NCBI RefSeq assembly: GCF_002310375.3
Contig: NZ_CP023315.3
Location: 1,054,001-1,118,000 of the forward strand
Direction: 5' to 3'
Length of the DNA stretch: 64,000 nucleotides
Source: Caulobacter vibrioides
GTDB taxonomy: Bacteria > Pseudomonadota > Alphaproteobacteria > Caulobacterales > Caulobacteraceae
Shown here: positions 39,983 to 47,870 of the stretch, one piece after another
Layout of the letters: each line of letters begins with the position of its first letter
How positions within the stretch are numbered: position 1 is the first letter of the stretch
The notes under the pieces: model-generated
What the model was told of the DNA's origin: nothing
The model's input: the letters and a program-made list of their open reading frames with translations, nothing else
Databases searched by the model: none
Translations under genes and position numbers: made by a program

Positions 39983-40097
39983 TTAGAGCCTTGCGCGTCA
40001 AAGCGGGATCGCTTTGACGCGATAACAAGGCTCTAAATCAAACACTTAGAGCGTGACGAGCGCCGAAACCGGTGTCCACTTTCGGCGTCACGCTCTA
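39983..40097. repeat. CTAGAGC-type palindromic doublet, copy 3
   Basis: Two hairpin units. The first is TTAGAGCCTTG to CAAGGCTCTAA with core GTCAAAGCGGGATCGCTTTGAC. The second is TTAGAGCGTGACG to CGTCACGCTCTAG with core GCCGAAA/TTTCGGC. The linker is AATCAAACAC. The right-hand CTAG supplies the stop codon of the MFS gene. Confidence 0.85.
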
Positions 40098-41528
40098 GTC
40101 CTCATGGATGAGACTATGTCGGCTCGTATCCTTCAGGATGATCGAACAGACCAGCCCGACGGCCATCACCGCAGCGACATAGACATAGAAGGTGCTCTCC
40201 AGGCCTTCGTGCTTGAAGGCCAGGGCGACCATCTCCGCCGTGCCGCCGAACAGCACATTGGCCAGGGCGTAGGGCAGGGCCACGCCCAGGGCGCGGATCT
40301 CGGCCGGGAACATCTCGGCCTTCACCACGGCGCTGATCGAGGTGTAGCAGGACTGGAAGGCGACGCCCGCCAGGATCAGCGCCAGGGCCACCCCGACGGA
40401 GTTGGTCTGGCTGATGGCGGTCATGATCGGCCAGATCGTCAGGACTCCGCCGCCGAAGGCGATGATCAGCATCGGCTTACGGCCGAAGCGGTCGGACAGC
40501 CAGCCCGCCAGCGGCTGCATCAGCATGAAGGCGATCAGGCTGAGCGCGCTGATCTCCGAAGCCTGGGCCTTGCTGAAGCCGGCCGTGTTGACCAGGAACT
40601 TCTGCATGTAGGTGGTGTAGACATAGAAGGTCAGCGACCCGCCGGCGGTCAGGCCCATGATCAGCAGGCTCTCGCGGGGATGGCGCCGGATCAGCGGCAC
40701 GATCAGCGACACGAAGAACAGCACCAGGAACGCCGCGCCCAGATATTGGCCGGCCTTGGCCAGCGGTCCGCCGGTAAGCCCCAGGGCGGCCGCGACGATG
40801 GTCAGCAGCAGGAAGACCGCCGCGCTGGCGACCTGGGTGCGGGACAGGGTCTCGCTTTGCGCGGGCCGCTTGAACGAGATGCTCTCCTCCAGGCCGCGCC
40901 GGATCCAGAACACCACGACCGCCAGCAAGGCACCGATGACGAACGGCACGCGCCAGGCCCAGGCTCTCAGCGCCTCTTCGCCCAAGGTGCGTTGCAGGAC
41001 GATCAGCACGCCCAGCGCCAGGAGTTGCCCGGCGATCAGGGTCACATAGTGGAAACTGGACCAGAAGCCGCGCCGGGCCTTGCCAGCCATCTCGCTCATA
41101 TAGGTCGCGCTGGCGCCGTACTCGCCGCCGACCGACAGGCCTTGCAGCACGCGCGCGAACAGCAGGATCGCCGGCGCCCAGAGGCCGATGGTGTTGAAAT
41201 CGGGGGTGATGGCGATGATGAAGGCGCCCGCGCACATCAGCGAGACGGACACCGACAAGGCGGCGCGCCGGCCGGCGTGGTCGGCGTAGAGGCCCATCAG
41301 CCAGGCGCCGATCGGGCGGGCGACAAAGCCCAGAAAGAACACCGCCGCCGCCTGCAGCAGCTGGACGGTCTGGTCGCCCTTGGGGAAGAAGGCCGGTGCG
41401 AAATAGAGGGTGAAGGCGGCGTAGGCGAACCAGTCGTACCATTCGACCAGGTTCCCGGCCGAGCCGCCCAGGATCGCCCTGGCCCTGGCCAGCGGCGTGA
41501 GGCGCGCGGCCTCGGCTGTCGCCGTCAT
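40095..41528 (-). CDS. MFS transporter of the metabolite:H+ symporter type
   Basis: 477 residues, 12 membrane helices. ILGGSAGNLVEWYDWFAYAAFTLYFAPAFFP in helix 1, RPIGAWLMGLYADHAGRRAAL (the MFS loop 2-3 motif), ARVLQGLSVGGEYGASATYMSEM and DRFGRKPMLI in the second half identify the MHS subfamily (KgtP, ProP, ShiA relatives), which imports organic acids or osmolytes with protons. The substrate cannot be read from sequence. The ribosome site GGGGGAGA lies inside a perfect 12-base hairpin directly upstream of the ATG. The gene is bracketed by inverted copies of the CTAGAGC doublet. Confidence 0.92.
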   Translation of the reverse strand: MTATAEAARLTPLARARAILGGSAGNLVEWYDWFAYAAFTLYFAPAFFPKGDQTVQLLQAAAVFFLGFVARPIGAWLMGLYADHAGRRAALSVSVSLMCAGAFIIAITPDFNTIGLWAPAILLFARVLQGLSVGGEYGASATYMSEMAGKARRGFWSSFHYVTLIAGQLLALGVLIVLQRTLGEEALRAWAWRVPFVIGALLAVVVFWIRRGLEESISFKRPAQSETLSRTQVASAAVFLLLTIVAAALGLTGGPLAKAGQYLGAAFLVLFFVSLIVPLIRRHPRESLLIMGLTAGGSLTFYVYTTYMQKFLVNTAGFSKAQASEISALSLIAFMLMQPLAGWLSDRFGRKPMLIIAFGGGVLTIWPIMTAISQTNSVGVALALILAGVAFQSCYTSISAVVKAEMFPAEIRALGVALPYALANVLFGGTAEMVALAFKHEGLESTFYVYVAAVMAVGLVCSIILKDTSRHSLIHED

Positions 41529-41530
41529 GA

Positions 41531-41560
41531 AATCTCCCCCTCAGCTTGGAGGGGGAGATT
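41531..41560 (-). promoter_or_regulatory. Leader hairpin covering the ribosome site of the MFS gene
   Basis: AATCTCCCCCTC-6 bases-GAGGGGGAGATT is a perfect 12-base inverted repeat ending two bases before the start codon. In the mRNA the GAGGGGGAGA arm is the ribosome binding site, so the folded form would block translation. Confidence 0.6.
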
Positions 41561-41673
41561 AGAGCGTGATAGCCGAAAGTGTGAGCGGTTTCGGCGGCCA
41601 TCACGCTCTAAATGTTTGAAATAGAGCCTTTTTAACGCCCGAAATCGATTCCGATTTCGGGCTAAAGACTCTA
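41559..41673. repeat. CTAGAGC-type palindromic doublet, copy 4
   Basis: Inverted relative to copy 3 at the other side of the MFS gene. Units TTAGAGCGTGATAGCC to GGCCATCACGCTCTAA, with inner CCGAAA/TTTCGG, and AGAGCC to GACTCT with core GCCCGAAATCGATTCCGATTTCGGGC. Linker ATGTTTGAAAT is the complement type of copy 3's linker. Confidence 0.85.
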
Positions 41674-41702
41674 CGCGAACGCCGTGTCAGGGCAAGGCGG
41701 TG

Positions 41703-41858
41703 CTAGATCCTGCCCATCAGGACCAGGATGATGAGGATCACCAGGATCAGGCCCAGGCCGCCGCTAGGAAAGTAGCCCCACGAACGGCTGTGGCCCCAGG
41801 TGGGCAGCGCGCCGATCAGGGCCAGGATCAGGAGAATAATGAGAATCGTGCCGAGCAT
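41703..41858 (-). CDS. DUF3309 small membrane protein
   Basis: 51 residues. Translation from the ATG at 41858 gives MLGTILIILLILALIGALPT, then WGHSRSWGYFPSGG, then a second hydrophobic stretch LGLILVILIILVLMGRI. Two membrane segments around a WGHSRSWGY turn are diagnostic of DUF3309. Ribosome site GGAGGG lies about 12 bases upstream. Its function is unknown; these proteins are widespread in alphaproteobacteria and often stress-linked. Confidence 0.85.
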   Translation of the reverse strand: MLGTILIILLILALIGALPTWGHSRSWGYFPSGGLGLILVILIILVLMGRI

Positions 41859-41962
41859 GGTCCGAAGGTTCCCTCCGAGCCCGCGTCAGCCACCGTGGCG
41901 ACGCGAGGTCATGGGTTCGGAATTCGTGGCTGCGCTTGTCGGTTCCGAGGAGAAAGGTTCCC

Positions 41963-42355
41963 TCAAGAGGGCGCGTCTTCGGCCTTGCGGATCTTGATGG
42001 CCCACAGGGTTCCGATCACCGCGCCCTTCACGCGCGGCAGGGTCAAGAGCGTCAGGGCCACCAGCGGGATCAGGGTCACCGGGACCACGAGCCAAGGCGA
42101 GGCTTCCCAGATCCAGGGGAAGAACAGCAGCGGCGCGATGATGATGTGGCCGACGAAGAAGATCGTGAAATAGGCCGGGCCGTCATCGGCGGGATACAGA
42201 CCCAGCTCGTGGCCGCACGCCTCGCAGAGGGGAGAGACCTTCAGATAGCGACGATAAAGCCGGCCGTCGCCGCAGTTGGGGCAGCGGTGACGCAGGCCGC
42301 GCTTGAGGCCTGTGAAGACGGAGGTGGCGGGCTGGGGTTCGGACATGGCGTCCAT
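41963..42355 (-). CDS. DUF983 family membrane protein with zinc-ribbon
   Basis: 130 residues. CPNCGDGRLYRRYLKVSPLC...CGHELG gives two CxxC pairs of a zinc ribbon (residues about 25-48), followed by DDGPAYFTIFFVGHIIIAPLLF and a second membrane segment PWLVVPVTLIPLVALTLLTLP, then a basic end. This is the DUF983 architecture; in some relatives it lies near cytochrome oxidase genes, but not here. An ATG three codons in (42346) is an alternative start; no ribosome site decides. Confidence 0.85.
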   Translation of the reverse strand: MDAMSEPQPATSVFTGLKRGLRHRCPNCGDGRLYRRYLKVSPLCEACGHELGLYPADDGPAYFTIFFVGHIIIAPLLFFPWIWEASPWLVVPVTLIPLVALTLLTLPRVKGAVIGTLWAIKIRKAEDAPS

Positions 42356-42413
42356 ATGCGCTCGCGGCGACGGCTAGAAAAGGGCGACCAGCCGTCGCAT
42401 GAGGCGGTCGAGG

Positions 42414-42551
42414 CTAGTGCTTGGCGTCGCGCGCGGCGCCGCTGACGGCCTTGCCGGCGGCCGAGACGTCGCGGCCCACGCCCTCGATGGTGTTGCACGC
42501 CGAGACGAGCAGCGCCGAAGCGGCGGCGGCGAGGACGACGAACTTGCGCAT
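42414..42551 (-). CDS. Entericidin-like small lipoprotein
   Basis: 45 residues: MRKFVVLAAAASALLVSAC, then NTIEGVGRDVSAAGKAVSGA and a short tail ending AKH. The lipobox LVSAC gives an acylated cysteine at 19, and NTIEGVGRDVSAAGKAV is the entericidin A/B hallmark. Ribosome site GGTGGAG lies about 9 bases upstream. Entericidins are small outer-envelope lipoproteins linked in E. coli to a toxin/antidote pair, but single copies in alphaproteobacteria are of unknown function. Confidence 0.88.
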   Translation of the reverse strand: MRKFVVLAAAASALLVSACNTIEGVGRDVSAAGKAVSGAARDAKH

Positions 42552-42644
42552 TTTCGATAACTCCACCTGTGACGCGGTCGGCGGACCTTAGCCATGCGCC
42601 GCGCCGGGCTTCAAGGGCTCGGCGCGGCGAAGGGCGTCGGGCGC

Positions 42645-43064
42645 TTAACGGACCCGGCGGACGGAGCTGAACCGGTCGTTCTGCCGATTGCTCAGCACCC
42701 CGACATCGTAGTCGTAGACCCAGCAGCGTCCCTGGAAATAGGCGTGCTCGCAGAACTCCCACGCCCCGCGCGAAATGCGCATCGAGGAAACGCGGTCGTT
42801 GAAGCCGATCCGCGTGAGGTCAGGCATGTCGCCACGGATGGGTCGCGCATCGCCGTAGAAGTCACGGTGCTCGAACAGCACGATCCCACCGCCGCCCCAG
42901 CGGTCGCGACGGTCATCTCGCCGATCGTCACGCCGATCGTCGCGGCGATCATCGCGATTTTCGTAGCGATGATCGCGGCGGTCCCAGTCGCGGTCCTGGG
43001 CCGCAGCTTCGCCGCCCAGCAGCGCCAGGGCGCCGCAGGCGATCAAGAAGGCCGTCTTGCGCAT
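42645..43064 (-). CDS. Exported beta/gamma-crystallin-like protein
   Basis: 139 residues. Signal peptide MRKTAFLIACGALALLGGEA with cleavage near AAAQ. A charged spacer of RRDD tetrapeptide repeats (about residues 33-58) follows, then one beta/gamma-crystallin motif pair: GIVLFEHRDFYGDARPIRGD, LTRIGFNDRVSSMRI, WEFCEHAYFQGRCWVY and NDRFSSVRRV. Such domains often bind calcium at N/D-x-x-S sites, here NDRVSS and NDRFSS. Eleven bases downstream of its paralogue at 43076, so cotranscribed. The role is unknown; envelope or stress protection is inferred. Confidence 0.85.
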   Translation of the reverse strand: MRKTAFLIACGALALLGGEAAAQDRDWDRRDHRYENRDDRRDDRRDDRRDDRRDRWGGGGIVLFEHRDFYGDARPIRGDMPDLTRIGFNDRVSSMRISRGAWEFCEHAYFQGRCWVYDYDVGVLSNRQNDRFSSVRRVR

Positions 43065-43075
43065 GGCGGGCCTCC

Positions 43076-43678
43076 CTAGCGAACGCGACGGATCGAGCTG
43101 ATGGCGTCGTTCCACTCGCGCGGCAGAACGAACTGGTCGGCGTCCAGGCGGCTGCAGCGGCCTTGATAGTTGGCGTGCTCGCAGATCTCCCACTGACCCC
43201 GGACGATGCGGATCGACGAAGCCCTGTCGTTGAAGCGCGCGACGTCGAGATCGGGCGTATCGCCCATCACTTCGTAGACGCGCCCTTGGTAGCCGGTGTC
43301 CTCGAACAGCAGGATGTCGCCGCGATAGCCGCCGCCGCCGCCCGGACGTCCGCCGCCGCCATTCCAGCCGCCGCCACCCTGGCCCGGTCCGACGAAGCCG
43401 GCGCATTGCAGGCGGCCGTCGCGGTTCTCAAGGCCCTGCGCGCCGCACTCGCGGGTGCGGGCGCTGCTCCATTCCCAGCCGCCGCGATCGGTCTGGCAGC
43501 GCGCCCAGACCTGGCCGTTGAAGGCCGTGATCTCGCGGCACGAGCGGGTGTAGGAGCCGCGCGGCGGGTCGTCGTAGCGGCCGTTCCAGTAGGGGGCCTG
43601 GGCGGCGGCCGAGCCGGCCATGCCCAAGGCTGAGAGGGCCAGGACGGATAGGGCCGCGAGTGCGAAAGTCTTACGCAT
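43076..43678 (-). CDS. Exported CVNH plus beta/gamma-crystallin protein
   Basis: 200 residues. Signal peptide (KTFALAALSVLALSALGMAG, cleavage near AAAQ). A cyanovirin-N-homology region at about 38-95 (GSYTRSCREITAFNGQVWAR, CQTDRGGWEWSSA, RLQCAGF) is followed by a Gly-rich linker (about 96-118). Then comes a beta/gamma-crystallin domain: ILLFEDTGYQGRVYEVMGD, LDVARFNDRASSIRIV, WEICEHANYQGRCSRL, NDAISSIRRV. CVNH domains bind glycans in some proteins, so a carbohydrate-binding envelope protein is plausible. The start has GGGGGAA upstream. It pairs with the shorter crystallin-like gene downstream. Confidence 0.85.
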   Translation of the reverse strand: MRKTFALAALSVLALSALGMAGSAAAQAPYWNGRYDDPPRGSYTRSCREITAFNGQVWARCQTDRGGWEWSSARTRECGAQGLENRDGRLQCAGFVGPGQGGGGWNGGGGRPGGGGGYRGDILLFEDTGYQGRVYEVMGDTPDLDVARFNDRASSIRIVRGQWEICEHANYQGRCSRLDADQFVLPREWNDAISSIRRVR

Positions 43679-43980
43679 GATGTTCCCCCAACTGAGGCTT
43701 GGTTGTTGACGCCAGCTAACCGCCCCGCAACTGAACGGCGGCTGAACGACTTGGCGCAAAGATTTAGCGGTATTCGCATTGAGCGTGGGCGCTCATGCGG
43801 ATGGAAATCCTCATCCGGCGTTTATCCTTGAGCCGACCTCCGGTCAGTCCCGGGGGGACAGGCTCAGCATTAGGATTTTGTGCGAGCCGAGGCTGGCAGT
43901 CGTCCTCACCCTGAGCTTGTCGAAGGGCGAGGACGGCAGACGCGACGCGATCAACACCCAACGTCAAAACGGCAAAAGGT
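43679..43980. other. Gap with a GTCGAAGG-type repeat
   Basis: 302 bases without a gene. It holds the segment CCTCACCCTGAGCTTGTCGAAGGGCGAGG near 43907-43935, whose ends CCTC and GAGG pair. It resembles the CTTCGACAAGCTCAGG repeat common between genes in alphaproteobacteria (from memory). Nothing else stands out. Confidence 0.5.
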
Positions 43981-46083
43981 CTAGCGTTCTCCCGGTCGAT
44001 AGTCGGCCTTGATGTGACCCTTCAACTGATCCTCGGTGAAGCGGACGGGTTTGGTTTTCATGGCCACGAACAAGGGCGTCTGGTCGGCGTAGTGGGGCGA
44101 GTTGGCGTCCAGCGTCGCCGACCCGAACTGGTGGATACTCTCCGAACGTAACAGTCCTGCCTTGTCCCAGGTCACCAGCATCACGAAGGTGTCGCCGCCA
44201 TCGGCGGTGGTTGTTCCGTCTTTCTGGGGTTTGCCCCAGACCGAACGGAAGGTGTCGGCGGCGCCGTCGATCGGCAGATCGACCTTTCCGCGCCGGATGC
44301 GATTGACCTCGCCCCATTCAGGATCGAGGCGACCAAAGTGGGTCTTCAGGGTCTTGATCGCCGCGCGCAGGCCGTCGATCGGGGCGGGGGGCACGTCGCC
44401 GTTCGTGTTGGCGAACAGGATCGGCTGGCTCATCAGGGCGGCCAGGGCCGCGCTGCGATTGGCGCGGTCGGCCTTCTTGTCCCAGGCGCGCAGGATGCGC
44501 TGGGCTTCGGCGAGGTCGGCATCGCCCTTGGGATCGACCGCCAGCACCTCGCGCACCATCGCCATGACGCTGGAGCGGTCGCTGAAGGCGACGTCGAACT
44601 TGTGAGCCCGGAAGCTCGCGTCGGTGAGCGCGCGGTCGGCGCCGTAGGTCTCCAGGGCCCGCCAGGCGCGGTTGGTCATGTTGGTCTGCAGGCCCATGGA
44701 CGCTGGGAAGTCCGCCGGCTTCAGGTTGTCGGCCGCCTCGCTGGCCTCAAAGGGCGTGTTGTTGGAGTTGAACACCAGGCCCGACTTGGGATTCCACAGC
44801 TGCGGGCTGTTCTCGACCGGCAGATAGCCTTGCCAGATCAGGTCTGAGCGGTCGCCCGGCAGCACGCCGCCCCAGTCGGCCTTGGCCTTGCGGTTCGGAT
44901 ACTGGCCATTGTGCACGAAGCCGATGTTCCCGGCCGCGTCGCCGTACACATAGTTCAGGCTGGGGATGGCGTGGGTGGCGATCGCCGCGCGCCAGTCCTC
45001 GACGGTCCGGGCCCGGTTCAGACGCCAGTACTGCAAGGGCTGACGCCATTCGCCCATGCCCGCATAGCGGACGGCGAAGACGCCGTGATCGGTCTCCAGC
45101 ACCGGCCCGTGCGCCGAGCGCAGCACGGCCTTGCGCACCGGCAGGACGATGGGGCCGAGCAGCTTCACGCGCAGGGTGACATAGCGCTTTTCGAAGTCCT
45201 TCCACTGGCCGTCCAGCCGGTACTGGTTCTTGTTGGCCGGGTTGATCGTCAGTCGGTAGACATCGACGAGATCAGGCTTGGAGACGGTGTTGGCCCAGCC
45301 CAGCGTGGCGTTGTGGCCATGCAGCATGAACGGCGAGCCGGGGAAGAAGCCGCCGGCCACATGCCAGCCCTGGCCGCTCTGGACCACGGCCTCATACCAG
45401 GCGACTGGACCGGTGTAGGGCTGGTGGGAGTTGACCAGCAGCCGCGTGGCGCCGTCGACGCTGCGCGAGGGGGCGGTGGCCAGGCCGTTCGAGCCCTTGG
45501 GCGGTGGTCCCTTCGTGGCCGGCGCGGTGATCCGGCGAAGCTCGCCGTCCAGCCCGTAGAAGAAGGGCTGCTTGAAGATGAAGCCGGCGGCCACGTCCTG
45601 GCCCGTGACGGGCAGCAGGCCGGGCTTGGCCTTCTCCGGATGCTTGGCGACATAGAGGCTGACCCCGTCGGCATAGGCCTCCATGATCGCGCGCAGCTCG
45701 GCGGGCAGCTCGGCATAGCGCCTGTCGACCGTGGGCCAGACCTCCAGCAGCGAGACCACATAGTCGGTGGGCGCGGCGCTGGCGCCCTTGTCGCGGGCCA
45801 GCACGCCGCGCGTGGCCAGCACCACGTCCTGCAGGGTGTCGAAGTCGTCCTCGCTCTGGGCGTAACCTAGGCCAAATGCGGCGTCGGCGTCGGTGCGTCC
45901 CAGGATGTGGGGCACGCCCCATTCGTCGCGCCGGATGCGGACGTCATAGGCCTTGGCCTTGTCGAGCAACGCTTGCCGGCTGGGCGCCTTGGGAAGACTG
46001 GCCTGGTCGATGGCGATCAGCCCCAAGGCCGCGACCACCACCAGCGCCACAAGTCCGCCGATCCCGCGCAGGATCCACTTCAT
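43981..46083 (-). CDS. Penicillin acylase family (Ntn-hydrolase) amidase
   Basis: 700 residues. N-terminal hydrophobic segment (WILRGIGGLVALVVVAALGL) acts as a signal or anchor; the enzyme is periplasmic. Alpha-chain motifs VRIRRDEWGVPHILGRTDADAAFGLGYAQSEDD are followed by the autocatalytic cleavage site G197-S198 (KGSNGLATAPSRS), whose serine becomes the N-terminal nucleophile. VNSHQPYTGP and the asparagine-rich FNSNNTP belong to the beta chain. Related enzymes hydrolyse beta-lactam side chains or acyl-homoserine lactones; the substrate here is unknown. The ATG at 46083 follows GGGGGAGACGGGG and was preferred over 46122. Confidence 0.9.
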   Translation of the reverse strand: MKWILRGIGGLVALVVVAALGLIAIDQASLPKAPSRQALLDKAKAYDVRIRRDEWGVPHILGRTDADAAFGLGYAQSEDDFDTLQDVVLATRGVLARDKGASAAPTDYVVSLLEVWPTVDRRYAELPAELRAIMEAYADGVSLYVAKHPEKAKPGLLPVTGQDVAAGFIFKQPFFYGLDGELRRITAPATKGPPPKGSNGLATAPSRSVDGATRLLVNSHQPYTGPVAWYEAVVQSGQGWHVAGGFFPGSPFMLHGHNATLGWANTVSKPDLVDVYRLTINPANKNQYRLDGQWKDFEKRYVTLRVKLLGPIVLPVRKAVLRSAHGPVLETDHGVFAVRYAGMGEWRQPLQYWRLNRARTVEDWRAAIATHAIPSLNYVYGDAAGNIGFVHNGQYPNRKAKADWGGVLPGDRSDLIWQGYLPVENSPQLWNPKSGLVFNSNNTPFEASEAADNLKPADFPASMGLQTNMTNRAWRALETYGADRALTDASFRAHKFDVAFSDRSSVMAMVREVLAVDPKGDADLAEAQRILRAWDKKADRANRSAALAALMSQPILFANTNGDVPPAPIDGLRAAIKTLKTHFGRLDPEWGEVNRIRRGKVDLPIDGAADTFRSVWGKPQKDGTTTADGGDTFVMLVTWDKAGLLRSESIHQFGSATLDANSPHYADQTPLFVAMKTKPVRFTEDQLKGHIKADYRPGER

Positions 46084-46244
46084 CCCCGTCTCCCCCGTCC
46101 CTTGTTCGTTGCCCGCGATCATGGGGGGAGGGCCCGGCGGTGGAAAGGGCCGGGTTCGACGAAACCTTGCTGAAACTTCACGAGAACGACGTTCTTTGAA
46201 CGCCTTTCACCTGCTACCAAGGGGAAACATCAGGGAGGCGCGCG

Positions 46245-46997
46245 ATGGCTCGCAAGTTCATGGTTCCGGCCTTGGCCGTTCTGGCGTTCGCGGTCGCCGC
46301 TCCGGCGATGGCGCAGGTTCCCGCCCACATCGCCAAGGCCGTGGCCGATCCGTCGCGCCCGGCCGCGGAAACGGCCCGTGACGCCGCCCGGCGTCCGGGC
46401 GAGCTTCTCGCCCTGGCCGAGCTGAAGCCTGGCGACACGGTGGTCGATTTCATCATGGGCGGGGGGTATTTCACCCGCATCATCTCGGGCGCCGTCGGCG
46501 CGAAGGGCGTGGTCTACGCCTACCAGCCCGCCGAGTTCATCCAGTACGCCGCCAAGTATGGCGAAGACCTCAAGGCCGTGACGGCCGTCTTGGCCAACAG
46601 CAAGCCGCTCAACGGCCCTCTGACGGCGCTGGACCTGCCCGACAATGTCGATGCGGTGATCACGGTGCAGAACTATCACGACATGCACCTGAAGCCGTTC
46701 CCGACCGATATGGCCGCTAAGGCCAACGCCGAGATCTTCAAGTCGCTGAAGCCGGGCGGCGTGTTCCTGGTCATCGACCATTCCGCCGTCGCCGGTTCGG
46801 GGATCAGCGTCGTCGATACCCTGCACCGCATCGACATCGCCGCCGTCAAGCGCGAGGTCGAGGCCGCCGGCTTCAAGCTCGAGGCCGAGAGCCCGCTGCT
46901 GGCTGATCCGGCCGACGCGCGGACGATCAACGTCTTCGACCCGGCCATTCGCGGCAAGACCGATCAGTTCATCCTCAAGTTCCGCAAGCCGAAGTAG
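46245..46997 (+). CDS. Exported class I methyltransferase-like protein
   Basis: 250 residues with a clear signal peptide (MARKFMVPALAVLAFAVAAP, AMAQ cleavage). The mature part is a SAM-methyltransferase fold: LKPGDTVVDFIMGGGYFTRI (motif I, with a degenerate I-M-G-G-G), NVDAVITVQNYHDMHL, and FKSLKPGGVFLVIDHSAVAG. Periplasmic proteins of this type are common in Caulobacter and relatives, where access to SAM is unclear, so methyltransferase activity is doubtful. Confidence 0.85.
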   Translation: MARKFMVPALAVLAFAVAAPAMAQVPAHIAKAVADPSRPAAETARDAARRPGELLALAELKPGDTVVDFIMGGGYFTRIISGAVGAKGVVYAYQPAEFIQYAAKYGEDLKAVTAVLANSKPLNGPLTALDLPDNVDAVITVQNYHDMHLKPFPTDMAAKANAEIFKSLKPGGVFLVIDHSAVAGSGISVVDTLHRIDIAAVKREVEAAGFKLEAESPLLADPADARTINVFDPAIRGKTDQFILKFRKPK

Positions 46998-47013
46998 CGG
47001 TTCTGGCGGCTGG

Positions 47014-47634
47014 TCACGGAACCTCGGGCAGGCTCCACGCCGCGAAAGCCGGCCGCGCTTTCAGGCGTCCATAATAGGCGGTGAGGGCAGGGCGTTCGTC
47101 CCGATCGATCGGGCTGTGCAGCCAGCGATGCACCGACAATCCCAGCACGATATCGGCCAGGGTGAAGGTCTCGCCGGCCGCATAGGCGCCCGTGTCGACC
47201 AACCGCGCATCCAGCAGTCCCATGGCCGTGTTCCAGGCTTTGATGCTGGTCTCGATCTGGTGCGGATCGTCGAAGCCTGGGAATTTCCGCACCAGCCCCG
47301 CGAAGGCGTATCGCCAGGCCGTGTTCAGCTCCGTGGCCTGCCAGTCCATCCACTGGTCGACCAGGGCCCGCTGGCGGCGGTCGTCCGGGAAAAGCGGAGA
47401 GCCGGCCGCCAGATAGCGGCAGATGGCGTTGCTCTCCCACAATGGCCCGTGCGCGTCGATCAGCACGGGCACGAGCGCGTTCGGGTTCAGTGTCAGGAAC
47501 GCTGGGTCGCGGGTCGGGGCGAAACCGGCGCCCCAGTCCTCTCGCGCATAGTCCACGCCCAGTTCGTCCAGGGTCCAAAGAACCTTGCGGACGTTGATCG
47601 AGGATGTGCGGCCAAGGACCCTGGGTAGGGTCAA
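47014..47634 (-). CDS. Glutathione S-transferase
   Basis: 206 residues. N-terminal thioredoxin-like domain RVLGRTSSINVRKVLWTLDEL with a serine near residue 11 as glutathione activator, DPAFLTLNPNALVPVLIDAHGPLWESNAICRYL with the cis-proline and ES motif. C-terminal helical domain from residue 85 (QRALVDQWMDWQATELN). Start is TTG at 47634 overlapping the stop of the upstream small gene. Likely conjugates or reduces electrophiles. Confidence 0.88.
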   Translation of the reverse strand: MTLPRVLGRTSSINVRKVLWTLDELGVDYAREDWGAGFAPTRDPAFLTLNPNALVPVLIDAHGPLWESNAICRYLAAGSPLFPDDRRQRALVDQWMDWQATELNTAWRYAFAGLVRKFPGFDDPHQIETSIKAWNTAMGLLDARLVDTGAYAAGETFTLADIVLGLSVHRWLHSPIDRDERPALTAYYGRLKARPAFAAWSLPEVP

Positions 47635-47807
47635 CGCGTCATCCAGGGCTTGGACTTGCCGGTCGGGGCTGCGGCGCTGGCGCGTTCGACCTTGCCGCTG
47701 GAGGCCTTGGGGCCATGCCCGTGGCGGCCCTGGGCGGCCTTTTTCAGGCGCAAGGCGCGCTGCATCGGCGTCTCGCCATCGGGGGCGGTGTCGGTCTTGT
47801 CGGTCAT
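47631..47807 (-). CDS. Small basic protein upstream of GST
   Basis: 58 residues, MTDKTDTAPDGETPMQRALR followed by LKKAAQGRHGHGPKASSGKV and ending PTGKSKPWMTR. The protein is highly basic, glycine- and lysine-rich, and not assigned to a named family by me. The start at 47807 avoids overlap with the divergent gene, and the coding end overlaps the GST start, supporting a real two-gene operon. Confidence 0.65.
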   Translation of the reverse strand: MTDKTDTAPDGETPMQRALRLKKAAQGRHGHGPKASSGKVERASAAAPTGKSKPWMTR

Positions 47808-47870
47808 AGGTGCGATGTAGGCCTCGAATGGCGCCTTGAGAAGGCCGCGCTTGAACGTCAGTCTGGAAAG

